This document shows, one piece after another, positions 1-7,681 of a stretch of DNA of 15,546 nucleotides; the stretch's first letter is position 1; each line of letters opens with the position of its first letter. The translations under genes were made by a program, and so were the position numbers. The notes below the pieces were generated by a model. It was given only the letters and a program-made list of their open reading frames with translations, had not been told where the DNA came from and did not search any database. The stretch comes from Pseudomonadota bacterium (GTDB lineage: Bacteria; Pseudomonadota; Gammaproteobacteria; Burkholderiales; Burkholderiaceae), in the NCBI GenBank assembly GCA_963205525.1, contig CAUJJP010000110.1, positions 1-15,546 of the forward strand. Reading direction: 5' to 3'.

Positions 1-1
1 G

Positions 2-55
2 ATCGTCGGCGCCGCGCTGCTCGCGGCATGGCAGCCGCGCCGAGCGCTGCCATGA
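2..55 (+). CDS. Possible 3' end of an upstream gene (partial, unidentified)
   Basis: The second reading frame is open from the window edge to a TGA at 53-55. It encodes a short hydrophobic stretch (IVGAALLAAW) followed by a basic tail (QPRRALP), which resembles the last membrane helix and cytoplasmic tail of a permease. Only 17 residues are visible, so the family cannot be named. The first frame is also open and ends at 97-99, overlapping the gph start as ATGA, so the upstream gene could instead be in that frame. Neither frame resembles the C-terminus of ribulose-phosphate epimerase, the neighbour often found upstream of gph. Confidence 0.2.
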   Translation: MVGAALLAAWQPRRALP

Positions 56-95
56 AGCGATCCCCGCCGGCAGCGCCGCTGGTGCGCGCAACGAC

Positions 96-749
96 ATGAA
101 GCGCAGCGACTTCGACGCCGCCATCGTCGACCTCGACGGCACCCTGGTCGACACCCTGGGCGATTTCGAGCTCGCCATAGTCGCCGCCCTTGCCGAGCTG
201 GGCCTGCCGCCGGTGGGGCGCGACTTCATCGCGCGCACGGTGGGCAAGGGCTCGCGCCACCTGCTGCTGGCGGTGCTGCAGCAGCTCGGCCAGCCGGCGC
301 AGGCGCTGGACGCGCTGTGGGCGTCCTACCAGCGCCACTACCGGCTCGTCAATGGCCGCGCGTCGACCGTCTACCCCGGCGTCGCCGAGGGCCTGGCGCG
401 GATGCGCGGCGCTGGCTGGCGACTGGCCTGCGTGACCAACAAGCCGGGCGACTTCGCGCGCGAGCTGCTGCAGGCCAAGGGGCTCTCGGGTTTCTTCGAG
501 CAGGTGTTCGGCGGCGATGCCTTCGCGCGCAGCAAGCCCGACCCGCTGCCGCTGATCGAGACCTTCCGTGCGCTCGCCACGGCGCCGGCGCGCACCCTGA
601 TGGTGGGCGACTCGGGCAACGACCTGCAGGCGGCGCGCGCCGCCGGCTGCCCGGTGGCGCTGCTGCGCTACGGCTTCAACCATGGCCTGCCGGTGGACGG
701 CGCGGGCGCGGACCTGGTGCTCGACCGCCTGGATCAGTTGTTCGACTGA
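96..749 (+). CDS. gph: Phosphoglycolate phosphatase (HAD superfamily)
   Basis: This cytoplasmic HAD-family hydrolase is predicted to dephosphorylate 2-phosphoglycolate, a product of oxidative DNA repair and of Rubisco oxygenation. Its 217 residues match the usual length. Motif I is DLDGT (residues 12-16, nucleophile D12 and acid/base D14). The helical cap domain covers about residues 20-90. Motif II is the T of VTNKP (113-117), motif III is K147 in SKPDP, and motif IV is GDSGND (171-176) with the Mg-binding aspartates. ATG 96 is chosen because motif I lies at the normal distance from it; no clear Shine-Dalgarno precedes it. The ATG overlaps a TGA (ATGA) that closes an open frame from the left edge, which could reflect translational coupling. 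gph next to trpE is a familiar betaproteobacterial arrangement, which supports gph over other HAD phosphatases such as pyrophosphatase or beta-phosphoglucomutase. Confidence 0.9.
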   Translation: MKRSDFDAAIVDLDGTLVDTLGDFELAIVAALAELGLPPVGRDFIARTVGKGSRHLLLAVLQQLGQPAQALDALWASYQRHYRLVNGRASTVYPGVAEGLARMRGAGWRLACVTNKPGDFARELLQAKGLSGFFEQVFGGDAFARSKPDPLPLIETFRALATAPARTLMVGDSGNDLQAARAAGCPVALLRYGFNHGLPVDGAGADLVLDRLDQLFD

Positions 750-790
750 GCGCCGGCGGCGCGCTGCGCAGGATGGGCGCCACCCGGGAT

Positions 791-826
791 GGTCGGGTGG
801 TCGGGTGGTCGGGTGGGTGGTCGGGA
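791..826 (+). repeat. G-rich 8-bp tandem repeat (GGTCGGGT)
   Basis: Three perfect head-to-tail copies of GGTCGGGT (791-814) are followed by GGGT and a fourth, slightly diverged copy, GGTCGGGA (819-826). The array lies between gph and trpE, just upstream of the putative -10 element at 837. It has several GGG runs on the + strand and so could form a G-quadruplex or vary in copy number by slippage. No function is proven. Confidence 0.7.
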
Positions 827-836
827 TGCCCTGGGC

Positions 837-842
837 TACACT
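837..842 (+). promoter_or_regulatory. Putative -10 element of the trpE transcript
   Basis: TACACT in the context GGGCTACACTGCC resembles the -10 elements common in high-GC betaproteobacteria. The expected start site, about 7 nt downstream, falls on the A of the leader-peptide ATG at 849, so the leader mRNA could be leaderless. No good -35 hexamer is found at 16-18 bp; that position lies in the G-rich repeat. The call rests on one hexamer and its position. Confidence 0.3.
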
Positions 843-848
843 GCCCCC

Positions 849-923
849 ATGTTCATCGCGCGTGCAGCCAGCCAGAGGTCTTCCGACCGGGGAGCCTGGC
901 CTTGGCGTCGGCCGCTGGCCTGA
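849..923 (+). CDS. trpL: Candidate trp leader peptide (24 aa, contains Trp-Pro-Trp)
   Basis: A small open frame of 24 codons begins at ATG 849 and ends at TGA 921, 95 bp before trpE. Near its end are two tryptophan codons separated by one proline (W17-P18-W19), followed by RRPLA. Trp is rare and carries a single codon, so two almost adjacent codons ahead of a Trp-biosynthesis gene are what ribosome-mediated attenuation requires. There is no Shine-Dalgarno, but the putative -10 at 837-842 would start transcription at this ATG, and leaderless trpL frames are known in rhizobia. The RNA just after the Trp codons can form alternative pairings (see the leader structure entry). The weak point is that a short frame with two Trp codons can arise by chance in high-GC DNA. 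Confidence 0.4.
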   Translation: MFIARAASQRSSDRGAWPWRRPLA

Positions 924-1002
924 GAACGCGCCGCCGCGGCACGCATCGAACGCGCTTGCCGCGGCCGGCCTGCTGAACACCGGAGCCGCCCGCCATGGGC
1001 GG
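910..1002 (+). promoter_or_regulatory. Leader region with alternative stem-loops upstream of trpE
   Basis: Several complementary segments are visible. GCCGCGGC at 933-940 can pair with its identical palindromic copy at 958-965 across a 17-nt loop. GGCCGC at 910-915, inside the leader peptide just after the Trp codons, can instead pair with GCGGCC at 961-966, which would exclude the first stem. A third hairpin, CCGCCC/GGGCGG at 986-991 and 997-1002, ends five bases before the trpE Shine-Dalgarno. This layout suits attenuation, but no run of T follows any stem. A classical intrinsic terminator is therefore not seen, and control could act through Rho or through ribosome access. High GC makes chance pairing likely. 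Confidence 0.3.
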
Positions 1003-1018
1003 ACGCAGGACCCGACCG

Positions 1019-2494
1019 ATGATCACCGAACTCGAATTCCGCAGCCTTGCGACGCAAGGCTACAACCGCATCGCCCTCATCGCCGAGGCCTTCGCCGACC
1101 TCGAGACCCCGCTCTCGCTGTACCTCAAGCTCGCCGGCGGCAAGCCGAACAGCTTTCTGCTCGAATCGGTGGTCGGCGGCGAGCGCTTCGGCCGCTACTC
1201 ATTCATCGGGCTGCCGGCGCGCACCCTGCTGCGCGCCACCGGCTTCGTCACCGAGGTGGTCACCGACGGCGTGGTGACCGAGCGGTTCGAGGGCAACCCG
1301 CTGGACTTCATCGCCGCCTACCAGCAGCGGCTGCGACCGGCGCTGCGCCCCGGCCTGCCGCGTTTTTGCGGCGGCCTGGCCGGCTACTTCGGCTACGACA
1401 CGGTGCGCTGCATCGAGCCGCGGCTGGCCGCCACGTTCAAGCAAGGTGGGCTGGACACGCCCGACATCCTGCTCCTGCAGACCGAGGAGCTGGCCGTCAT
1501 CGACAACCTCAGCGGTCGGCTCTACCTCATGGTGTGGGCCGACCCCGGCCAGCCCGAGGCCTACTTCCGGGCCAAGCGCCGCCTGGGCGAGCTCAGCGAC
1601 GCGCTGCGCTACTCGGTGAGCGCGCCGCAGGTGCGGCGCAGCGCGAGCTATGCGGTCGAACGCGAGCTTGGGCGCGCAGAACTGGAGGCGGCGGTGCAGC
1701 GTGCCAAGGACTACATCGCCGCCGGCGACTGCATGCAGGTGGTGATCGGCCAGCGCATGCGCAAGCGCTACACCGAGAGTCCGCTGTCGCTGTACCGCGC
1801 GCTGCGCTCGCTCAACCCCAGCCCCTACATGTACTACTACGACATGGGGGAGTTCCAGATCGTCGGCGCCAGCCCGGAGATCCTGGTGCGCCAGGAGCAA
1901 GGCGCCGAGGGCGCCAAGGTGACGATCCGGCCGCTCGCCGGCACCCGCCCGCGCGGCGCCACGCCCGAGCGCGATGCCGAGCTCGCCGCGGAGCTGCAGG
2001 CCGACCCCAAGGAGCGCGCCGAGCACCTGATGCTGATCGACCTCGCGCGCAACGACATCGGCCGCATCGCGCGCACCGGCAGCGTGAAGGTCACCGAGGC
2101 CTTCGCCGTCGAGCGCTACTCGCACGTCATGCACCTGGTCAGCAATGTCGAGGGCCTGCTCGCCGATGGGGTGGACAACCTGGCCGTGCTGCGCGCCAGC
2201 TTTCCGGCCGGCACCCTCAGCGGGGCGCCCAAGATCCGCGCGATGGAGATCATCGACGAGCTCGAGCCGGTCAAGCGCGGCATCTACGGCGGCGCCGTCG
2301 GCTACCTCAGCTACGCCGGCGACATGGACCTCGCGATCGCCATCCGCACCGGCATCGTGCAGCGCCAGACCCTGTACGTGCAGGCCGCGGCCGGCGTCGT
2401 CGCCGACTCGGTTCCGGCGCTCGAGTGGCAGGAGATCGAGGTCAAGGCGCGCGCCCTGATCCGCGCCGCCGAGCTGGTCGAAGAAGGGTTCTGA
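1019..2494 (+). CDS. trpE: Anthranilate synthase component I
   Basis: TrpE converts chorismate to anthranilate, with ammonia supplied by the TrpG glutaminase, in the first committed step of tryptophan synthesis in the cytoplasm. ATG 1019 (491 aa) is preferred over the in-frame ATG at 995 because AGGA at 1007-1010 sits 8 nt upstream and MITELEF matches the usual betaproteobacterial start. The N-terminal domain carries the LLES motif (47-50), which is part of the Trp feedback site in this family. The chorismate-binding domain shows AGTRPRG (from residue 307), LIDLARNDIGR, VERYSHVMHLVSNV, FPAGTLSGAPK, and GIYGGAVGY near the C-terminus. The TPER sequence after AGTRPRG and the SGAPK motif fit TrpE better than PabB. 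The gene follows gph and a candidate attenuator leader. trpG, trpD and trpC do not follow it; the next gene is a SNF2 helicase. Confidence 0.95.
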   Translation: MITELEFRSLATQGYNRIALIAEAFADLETPLSLYLKLAGGKPNSFLLESVVGGERFGRYSFIGLPARTLLRATGFVTEVVTDGVVTERFEGNPLDFIAAYQQRLRPALRPGLPRFCGGLAGYFGYDTVRCIEPRLAATFKQGGLDTPDILLLQTEELAVIDNLSGRLYLMVWADPGQPEAYFRAKRRLGELSDALRYSVSAPQVRRSASYAVERELGRAELEAAVQRAKDYIAAGDCMQVVIGQRMRKRYTESPLSLYRALRSLNPSPYMYYYDMGEFQIVGASPEILVRQEQGAEGAKVTIRPLAGTRPRGATPERDAELAAELQADPKERAEHLMLIDLARNDIGRIARTGSVKVTEAFAVERYSHVMHLVSNVEGLLADGVDNLAVLRASFPAGTLSGAPKIRAMEIIDELEPVKRGIYGGAVGYLSYAGDMDLAIAIRTGIVQRQTLYVQAAAGVVADSVPALEWQEIEVKARALIRAAELVEEGF

Positions 2495-2549
2495 GCAAGC
2501 CCGGGACCGGGCTGCGCCAGGCCTTCGTCGCAGCGTAAGGACGGGCGGC

Positions 2550-2555
2550 CACAAT
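2550..2555 (+). promoter_or_regulatory. Weak -10-like element before the SNF2 gene
   Basis: CACAAT in the context GGCCACAATCCGTCC ends 6 nt before ATG 2562, so a start site at the usual distance would coincide with the start codon and give a leaderless mRNA. No Shine-Dalgarno precedes ATG 2562, which fits that reading. No convincing -35 is present at 16-18 bp. This is inference from position and one hexamer. Confidence 0.22.
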
Positions 2556-2561
2556 CCGTCC

Positions 2562-5500
2562 ATGCCCAGCCGTCGCACGCCCATCGAGTACGTCAACATC
2601 CACGGCGAGCTGCTCGGCCGCAGTGCCCAGGTCAAGCGCAGCGCCAGGGAGGAAGCGGACCCAAGGCAGGCCGAGCAAGCCGGCGCCGCGCTCGCGCCGG
2701 CCGATCTGGAAGCGGTGTTCGACGCCCTGGTGCTGGCCGGCTGGCGGCGCGGCAAGACGGCGCTGCTGACGCTGCTGCGTGCGCTGCAGTGGCGGCGTGC
2801 CGACGACCGTGCCTTCGGTCAGGCCGAGGTGACGGCGGCGCTGCACGGGCTGCGCCAGCTTGAGCGCGTGCAGGTGGGCGAAGGCGAGGGCTGGATGGTG
2901 CCGGCGGCGCTGGCCGAGGCGCGACTGGCCACGCTGCTGACCGAGCCGCGCATCCGCGGCGCCTGGCGCACCCTGGTCTGGGTGGCCGGCGGCGCGATCG
3001 GCGACATGGCGCGCACGCACTTCTATTACGCGCCGCGCAGCGAGGACGAAGCACAGGCGGTGCTGCGGCTGCTGCTGCTGGACGGGATAGACACCCAGGC
3101 CTACGCACAGCTCGCCGGCGTCTCGCTGGCGAGCGTGAACACCGATGGCGTGATGCTGCGCACCCTGGCTCAGCTGCAGCGGCTGGAGCTGCTGGAGCGC
3201 GTCGACGCGCAGCTGCGCTGGCAGCTGCTGGACGCGCTTGAGCAGGTCGGCCGGCTCACGCACGGGCCCGCGCTGCAGGCCTGGGCCGAGGCACGCATAG
3301 ACCAGGCGCCGGTGAAAGGCGCGAGCGCCCTGCGCCTGGGGGTGGCGCAGCGCCGGCTGCAGCGGGGTGAGGTCGCCGCGATCGACGCGCTGCTCGCCCA
3401 CGATGCGCACGCCTTGCCCTTCCTGCCCGTGCTGCAGGCCCTGGTGCCGGCGCGCGAAGGGCGTTTCGCCGCCACGGTGGACGCATTCCCGCCGGCCTGG
3501 AAGACCTTGTGCGCGCTGCTGGGCAGGAAGCGCGGCTTCGCGCCCGACGTCCTGCTGCAGTGGTATCCGCTGGCGCTGCTGGCGCAGCACGAGGTTGCGG
3601 CCTGGACCACGGCGCGCAAGTTCTGCGTCGCGATGTCCGGATCGCGCACGCCCTCGCCCTTCGACCGCTGGGGCCGCTGGGCGCACGCTCTGGCGGTGCG
3701 CCTGGGCGACGAGCGGCTGCAGATCGAGGCCTTCTCGGCCGCGCGCCACGCGCGCCTGGAGCTGGCGGACGCCGATGCCTTCGCCGACCGGCTGCTGCTG
3801 GCGGCCTGGCTGGGCAAGTCGCCCCCGGGCTGGGACGCGGCGCTGCTGGCCGACCTGGTGCAGCGGCTGCACCACAGCGGTCTGCCCTGGAAGGCCGACC
3901 TGATGGCGCAGGCGGCGCTGCAGCTCGGCTGGCCCGAGCCGGCGCGCCCGGCGCAGGCCCTGCCGCCCTGGCAGGCGAGCTTTTTCGGGCGCCGGCAGGA
4001 TGCCTGGCGCGACGCGCTGGCCGCCATCACCGCGCTCGGCGCCGGAGCCGCTGGCACGGCGGCGCAGCCGATGACGACGCTGCGCTGGCGGTTGCGGCTG
4101 GACAAGTCCGGCCGCGTGCACGACCTGCAGGCCTTCGAGCCGCCGGCCACCGCGCGTGGCAAGGCCAAGCCGCTGACGCCGCTGCAGATCAAGAAGCGCA
4201 CCCGGCTCGACCCGCGCGACGCGGCGGTGGCACGCGCGCTGCGCCAGGACCGCTACCGCGCCAACGAGGTCTGCTTCGACCTCACGCAGGCCGCCGTCGC
4301 CCTCGTCGGCCACCCGGCGCTGGAGCTGTTCGACGCCCCCGGGGTGACGGTCGAGCTGGTCGAGAGCCTGCCGGTACTGGAGGTGCGGCGCGAGCGCAGC
4401 AGCGTGGCGGGTGCGGGCAGGACGGGTGCCAGGGCCGGCGGCGGGAAAGGTGGCAGTGAAGCCGCCAATGGCAGTGCCGAAGCGGGCGTCGGATCGGGCG
4501 TCGGATCGGGCGCCGAGCATTTCGTGTTCCGCCTGCACGATGAGCTGCTCGCCGACGACGAGCCCGAGCTGGTGAACCACGGCCCGCTGGAATACGGCCA
4601 GCGCGAGGCCGAGATCGAGCGCCGCAACGCCATGCGCGTGCTGCGCGACGCGCCCGAACGCGCGCGCCTGATCCGCATCACCCCGGCGCAGCGCCGCGTC
4701 GCCGAGCTGGTGGCGCAGCGCTGGACGGTGCCGGTGGACGCCGCCGCCGAGCTCGACGCCGCGCTGCGCGTGCTCAGCGGCCACTTCGTCCTGCACAGCG
4801 ACGCCGCGGCCGGCGAGCCGGTGGCCAGCGATGCGCGGCTGGTGGCCCAGCTGCAGCCGCGCGGCGACGCGATGCAGCTCACGCTGGCGGTGCGGCCCTT
4901 CGGCGACTTCGGTCCCCTGCTGGTGCCGGGCCACGGCAGGGCGCGCCTGATCACCCTGCGCGCCGGCGTCAGCCTGGCCACCGAGCGCGCGCTCGACGCC
5001 GAGGCCGCGCACCTGCAGGTTGCGCTCGAGCGCCTGCCCTTCCTGGCCGGCGACGAACTGCCCCCCGACGCCAGCTGGCTGCTGGAGGAGCCCGAGCACG
5101 CGCTGGCGGCGGTGCACGAGCTCGGCCGCCTGGCCGGCCAGGGGCAGGCGCTGCGGGCGATCGAATGGCCCAAGGGCAAGCCGCTGCGCGTGATCGAGCC
5201 CGGCGCCAAGGCCTTCGCCACCAGCCTGGGCAGCGGGCGCGACTGGTTCGCCCTGCAAGGCGAGCTGCGCCTGGACGAACAGCGCGTGCTCTCGCTGCAG
5301 CAGCTTCTTGTCTTGCTGCGCGAGGCGCGCGGCAGCCGCTACGTGGCGCTGGGCGAAGGCGAGTACCTGGCGCTGGCCGACCAGCTGCGCCAGCGCCTGG
5401 CCGAGCTGGATGCGCTGGCGCAGGCCGACGGCGCCAAGCTCAAGGTGGCCGCCACCGCCGCCGCCTGGCTGGCCGACGCCGCGCCCGAGCTCGGTGCCAA

Positions 5501-6980
5501 GGGCGACGCCGCCTGGCGTCAGCGCGCCGCCGATCTGGAGCGCGCCGCCGCCCTCGATCCTGCGCTGCCGCACGGCCTGCAGGCCACGCTGCGGCCTTAT
5601 CAGCACGAAGGCTATGTCTGGATGTCGCGCTTGGCGGCCGCCGGCTTCGGCGCCGTCCTGGCCGACGACATGGGGCTCGGGAAGACGGTGCAGACGCTGG
5701 CCCTGCTGCTCGCGCGCGCCGCCGACGGCCCGGCGCTGGTGGTGGCGCCGACTTCGGTGTGCGGCAACTGGGCCGCCGAGTGCGCGCGCTTCGCACCCGG
5801 CCTGCGCTGCAGCGTCTACGGCCAGGTGCAGGGGGGACAGGGCGAGCGCGCGGCACAGATCGAGACCGCGGCGGCGGGCGAGGTGCTCGTCGTGTCCTAT
5901 GCCCTGCTGCTGCGCGACGCCGCCGCCTTCGGCGCACGCGACTGGGCCACCCTGGTCCTCGACGAGGCACAGGCACTGAAGAACGCCGCCACCCAGCGCG
6001 TGCAGGCGGTGGCGGCGCTGCAGGCCGGGTTCCGGCTCGCGCTGTCGGGCACGCCGGTGGAGAACCGGCTGTCGGACCTGTGGTCGATCATGAACCTGCT
6101 CAACCCCGGCCTGCTGGGCAGCGCGGCGCGCTTCGGCGAGCGCTTCGCGAATCCGATCGAGCGCACGCGAAACGAAGGCGCGCGCGCGCGCCTGCGCCGC
6201 CTGGTCTCGCCCTTCCTGCTGCGCCGCACCAAGGCCCAGGTGCTGACCGACCTGCCGCCGCGCACCGAGATCGTGCAGCGCATCGAGCCTTCGGACGAGG
6301 AACGCGCCTTCCTGGAGGCGATGCGGCGCGAGGCGCTGGCGCGCATCGCCCAGCTCGACCCCACCGACCCGGCACGCAACCGCTTCAACGTCCTCGCGGA
6401 GCTGACCCGGCTGCGCCGCGCTGCCTGCGACCCGCGCCTGGCGGCCCCCGAGTTCGGCCGCATCGGCGCCAAGGCGCAGGCCTTCGAGCAACTGGCGGTC
6501 GAGCTCGTCGAGTCGCGCCACCAGGCCCTGGTGTTCAGCCAGTTCACCGATTTCCTCAAGCTGCTCGCCGAGCGGCTGGACGCCGCCGGTCTGCGCTACC
6601 AGTACCTGGACGGCAGCACCCCGGCAGCGGTGCGCGGCGAGCGCGTGGCCGCCTTCCAGCGCGGCGAGGCCGATCTGTTCCTGATCAGCCTGAAGGCCGG
6701 CGGCTTCGGCCTGAACCTGACCGCCGCCGACTACGTCGTCATCGCCGACCCCTGGTGGAACCCGGCCGCCGAAGACCAGGCCATGGGTCGCGCCCACCGC
6801 ATCGGCCAGCAGCGGCCGGTCACCGTCTACCGGCTCGTCACCGCCGGCTCGGTGGAGGAACGCATCGTCGCCCTGCACCAGGACAAGCGCGAACTCGCCG
6901 AAGGCCTGCTCGCCGACCAGGACGGCGCCGCCCCGCTGGCCGCCGCCGAACTCGTGGACCTGCTGCGTGAGCTGGATTGA
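2562..6980 (+). CDS. SNF2-family DEAD/DEAH-box helicase (very large)
   Basis: This 1472-aa protein is a predicted ATP-dependent DNA translocase of the SWI2/SNF2 branch of superfamily 2. The C-terminal third holds the motor. Motif I is DDMGLGKT (1035-1042), followed by VVAPTSV (Ia). Motif II is DEAQ (1134-1137) and motif III is SGTPVENRLSDLWS. The second RecA lobe has VFSQFTDF (IV), SLKAGGFGLNLTAADYV (V) and the arginine-finger motif GRAHRIGQ (1409-1416). The N-terminal ~1000 residues match no domain I can name and are rich in Leu and Ala. They include a Gly/Ser-rich linker at about 620-655 with a duplicated 12-bp unit (4484-4507), which probably separates two folded parts. It is a stand-alone gene between trpE and a DUF1993 gene. 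Bacterial SNF2 proteins of this size are mostly uncharacterised; RapA-like or repair-related roles are possible but not shown here. Confidence 0.95.
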   Translation: MPSRRTPIEYVNIHGELLGRSAQVKRSAREEADPRQAEQAGAALAPADLEAVFDALVLAGWRRGKTALLTLLRALQWRRADDRAFGQAEVTAALHGLRQLERVQVGEGEGWMVPAALAEARLATLLTEPRIRGAWRTLVWVAGGAIGDMARTHFYYAPRSEDEAQAVLRLLLLDGIDTQAYAQLAGVSLASVNTDGVMLRTLAQLQRLELLERVDAQLRWQLLDALEQVGRLTHGPALQAWAEARIDQAPVKGASALRLGVAQRRLQRGEVAAIDALLAHDAHALPFLPVLQALVPAREGRFAATVDAFPPAWKTLCALLGRKRGFAPDVLLQWYPLALLAQHEVAAWTTARKFCVAMSGSRTPSPFDRWGRWAHALAVRLGDERLQIEAFSAARHARLELADADAFADRLLLAAWLGKSPPGWDAALLADLVQRLHHSGLPWKADLMAQAALQLGWPEPARPAQALPPWQASFFGRRQDAWRDALAAITALGAGAAGTAAQPMTTLRWRLRLDKSGRVHDLQAFEPPATARGKAKPLTPLQIKKRTRLDPRDAAVARALRQDRYRANEVCFDLTQAAVALVGHPALELFDAPGVTVELVESLPVLEVRRERSSVAGAGRTGARAGGGKGGSEAANGSAEAGVGSGVGSGAEHFVFRLHDELLADDEPELVNHGPLEYGQREAEIERRNAMRVLRDAPERARLIRITPAQRRVAELVAQRWTVPVDAAAELDAALRVLSGHFVLHSDAAAGEPVASDARLVAQLQPRGDAMQLTLAVRPFGDFGPLLVPGHGRARLITLRAGVSLATERALDAEAAHLQVALERLPFLAGDELPPDASWLLEEPEHALAAVHELGRLAGQGQALRAIEWPKGKPLRVIEPGAKAFATSLGSGRDWFALQGELRLDEQRVLSLQQLLVLLREARGSRYVALGEGEYLALADQLRQRLAELDALAQADGAKLKVAATAAAWLADAAPELGAKGDAAWRQRAADLERAAALDPALPHGLQATLRPYQHEGYVWMSRLAAAGFGAVLADDMGLGKTVQTLALLLARAADGPALVVAPTSVCGNWAAECARFAPGLRCSVYGQVQGGQGERAAQIETAAAGEVLVVSYALLLRDAAAFGARDWATLVLDEAQALKNAATQRVQAVAALQAGFRLALSGTPVENRLSDLWSIMNLLNPGLLGSAARFGERFANPIERTRNEGARARLRRLVSPFLLRRTKAQVLTDLPPRTEIVQRIEPSDEERAFLEAMRREALARIAQLDPTDPARNRFNVLAELTRLRRAACDPRLAAPEFGRIGAKAQAFEQLAVELVESRHQALVFSQFTDFLKLLAERLDAAGLRYQYLDGSTPAAVRGERVAAFQRGEADLFLISLKAGGFGLNLTAADYVVIADPWWNPAAEDQAMGRAHRIGQQRPVTVYRLVTAGSVEERIVALHQDKRELAEGLLADQDGAAPLAAAELVDLLRELD

Positions 6981-7070
6981 GGCGCCCGGCGCCGATGCGT
7001 CAGGACCAGCGGCTAGAGTCACCGTCGAGGCCGGCGCGCAGCGCCGGCCATGCACCCGCAAGGAGTCCCC

Positions 7071-7580
7071 ATGCCCCGCATCACGATGTACCTGGCCAGC
7101 GTGCCGCGCCTGGCCAGCAACCTGGAGAACCTGTCGCACATCCTGGACATCGCGCAAGCCCATGTCGACGCCGGCAAGGCCGACATGGCGGCGCTGATGG
7201 AGCAGCGCCTGTACCCCGACATGTACCCCTTCTACAAGCAGGTGCAGATCGCCTGCGACAAGGCGCGCAGCGTGGTCGCCCGGCTGGCGAAGATGGAGGT
7301 GCCGGCCTACCCCGACGACGAGAAGACGCTGGCCGAGCTCAAGCAGCGCATCGCGCGCACGGTGGCCTTCCTGCGCAGCGTGCCCGCCGAGCGCATCGAC
7401 GGCACCGAGGACGACGAGATCACCCTGCCCGTCACCGGCAAGCCGACCACCTACACCGGGCTGCAGCTCCTGCTCGGCCACTCGGTGCCCAACGTCTACT
7501 TCCACACCATGACCGCCTACAACATCCTGCGCCACCTCGGCGTGCCGGTGGGCAAGCGCGATTTCCTGGGCAACCCCTGA
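7071..7580 (+). CDS. DUF1993 family protein
   Basis: This 169-aa protein resembles the DUF1993 family (DinB-like four-helix fold, function unknown). Recognisable features are the opening RITMYLASVPRL, the LYPDMYPFYKQVQIACD segment in the middle, the conserved RTVAFLRSVPAERIDG stretch, and the C-terminal NVYFHTMTAYNILRHLGV followed by GKRDFLG. ATG 7071 is chosen over ATG 7050 because AAGGAG at 7060-7065 lies 5 nt upstream and the family begins at this point. A TAGAGT hexamer at 7014-7019 may be its -10 element, so it is probably transcribed on its own. Members are usually single cytoplasmic proteins and the substrate is unknown. It appears to be the last core gene before the composition changes. 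Confidence 0.88.
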   Translation: MPRITMYLASVPRLASNLENLSHILDIAQAHVDAGKADMAALMEQRLYPDMYPFYKQVQIACDKARSVVARLAKMEVPAYPDDEKTLAELKQRIARTVAFLRSVPAERIDGTEDDEITLPVTGKPTTYTGLQLLLGHSVPNVYFHTMTAYNILRHLGVPVGKRDFLGNP

Positions 7581-7591
7581 GCTTTCAGGGG
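7574..7591 (+). terminator. Small hairpin overlapping the DUF1993 stop codon
   Basis: CCCCTGA (7574-7580) pairs perfectly with TCAGGGG (7585-7591) around a 4-nt loop, GCTT, and the left arm contains the TGA stop. There is no T-run after it, so it is at best a weak or Rho-assisted terminator or a 3'-end stabilising stem. Confidence 0.3.
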
Positions 7592-7681
7592 CCTGCGCTG
7601 CACGTCCCCGGTGCACGGCGACGGTGGGCCGCCCGGCGCGGCGAGCGTTGACACCATGAGCGATCGGAACGGAGCATCGCC

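Noticed and set aside
682..2538. Long + strand frame overlapping gph, the leader and trpE in another phase
   Set aside because: The translation is Arg/Ala/Pro/Gly-rich low complexity, and the true trpE frame with clear motifs overlaps it.
1199..2755. Long - strand open frame opposite trpE
   Set aside because: It is a shadow of the trpE coding sequence, rich in Ala, Gly, Arg and His, with no motif and no ribosome site.
4484..4507. Direct repeat of a 12-bp unit within the SNF2 gene, considered as a mobile or CRISPR-like repeat
   Set aside because: It is a two-copy, in-frame Gly/Val/Ser linker expansion. There are no spacers or flanking elements, and no CRISPR-type array occurs anywhere in the window.
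6981..6993. GGCGC-CCG-GCGCC stem after the SNF2 stop codon as a terminator
   Set aside because: It has only 5 bp and a 3-nt loop with no T-run; such stems are frequent by chance at this GC content.
2442..7616. Very long open frame on the - strand (about 1700 codons)
   Set aside because: It is antisense to the SNF2 and DUF1993 genes. Its translation is a low-complexity mix of Arg, Gln, His, Gly and Ala with no domain, as expected for the complement of a GC-rich coding sequence.
7648..7653. TTGACA resembling a perfect -35 hexamer before the DUF2130 gene
   Set aside because: No -10-like hexamer lies 16-18 bp downstream; GGAGCA and its neighbours there form the ribosome site instead.
7656..7658. 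ATG upstream of the DUF2130 gene as a possible start
   Set aside because: It is out of frame with the protein and its frame closes quickly; TTG 7682 with GGAG 7 nt upstream fits better.
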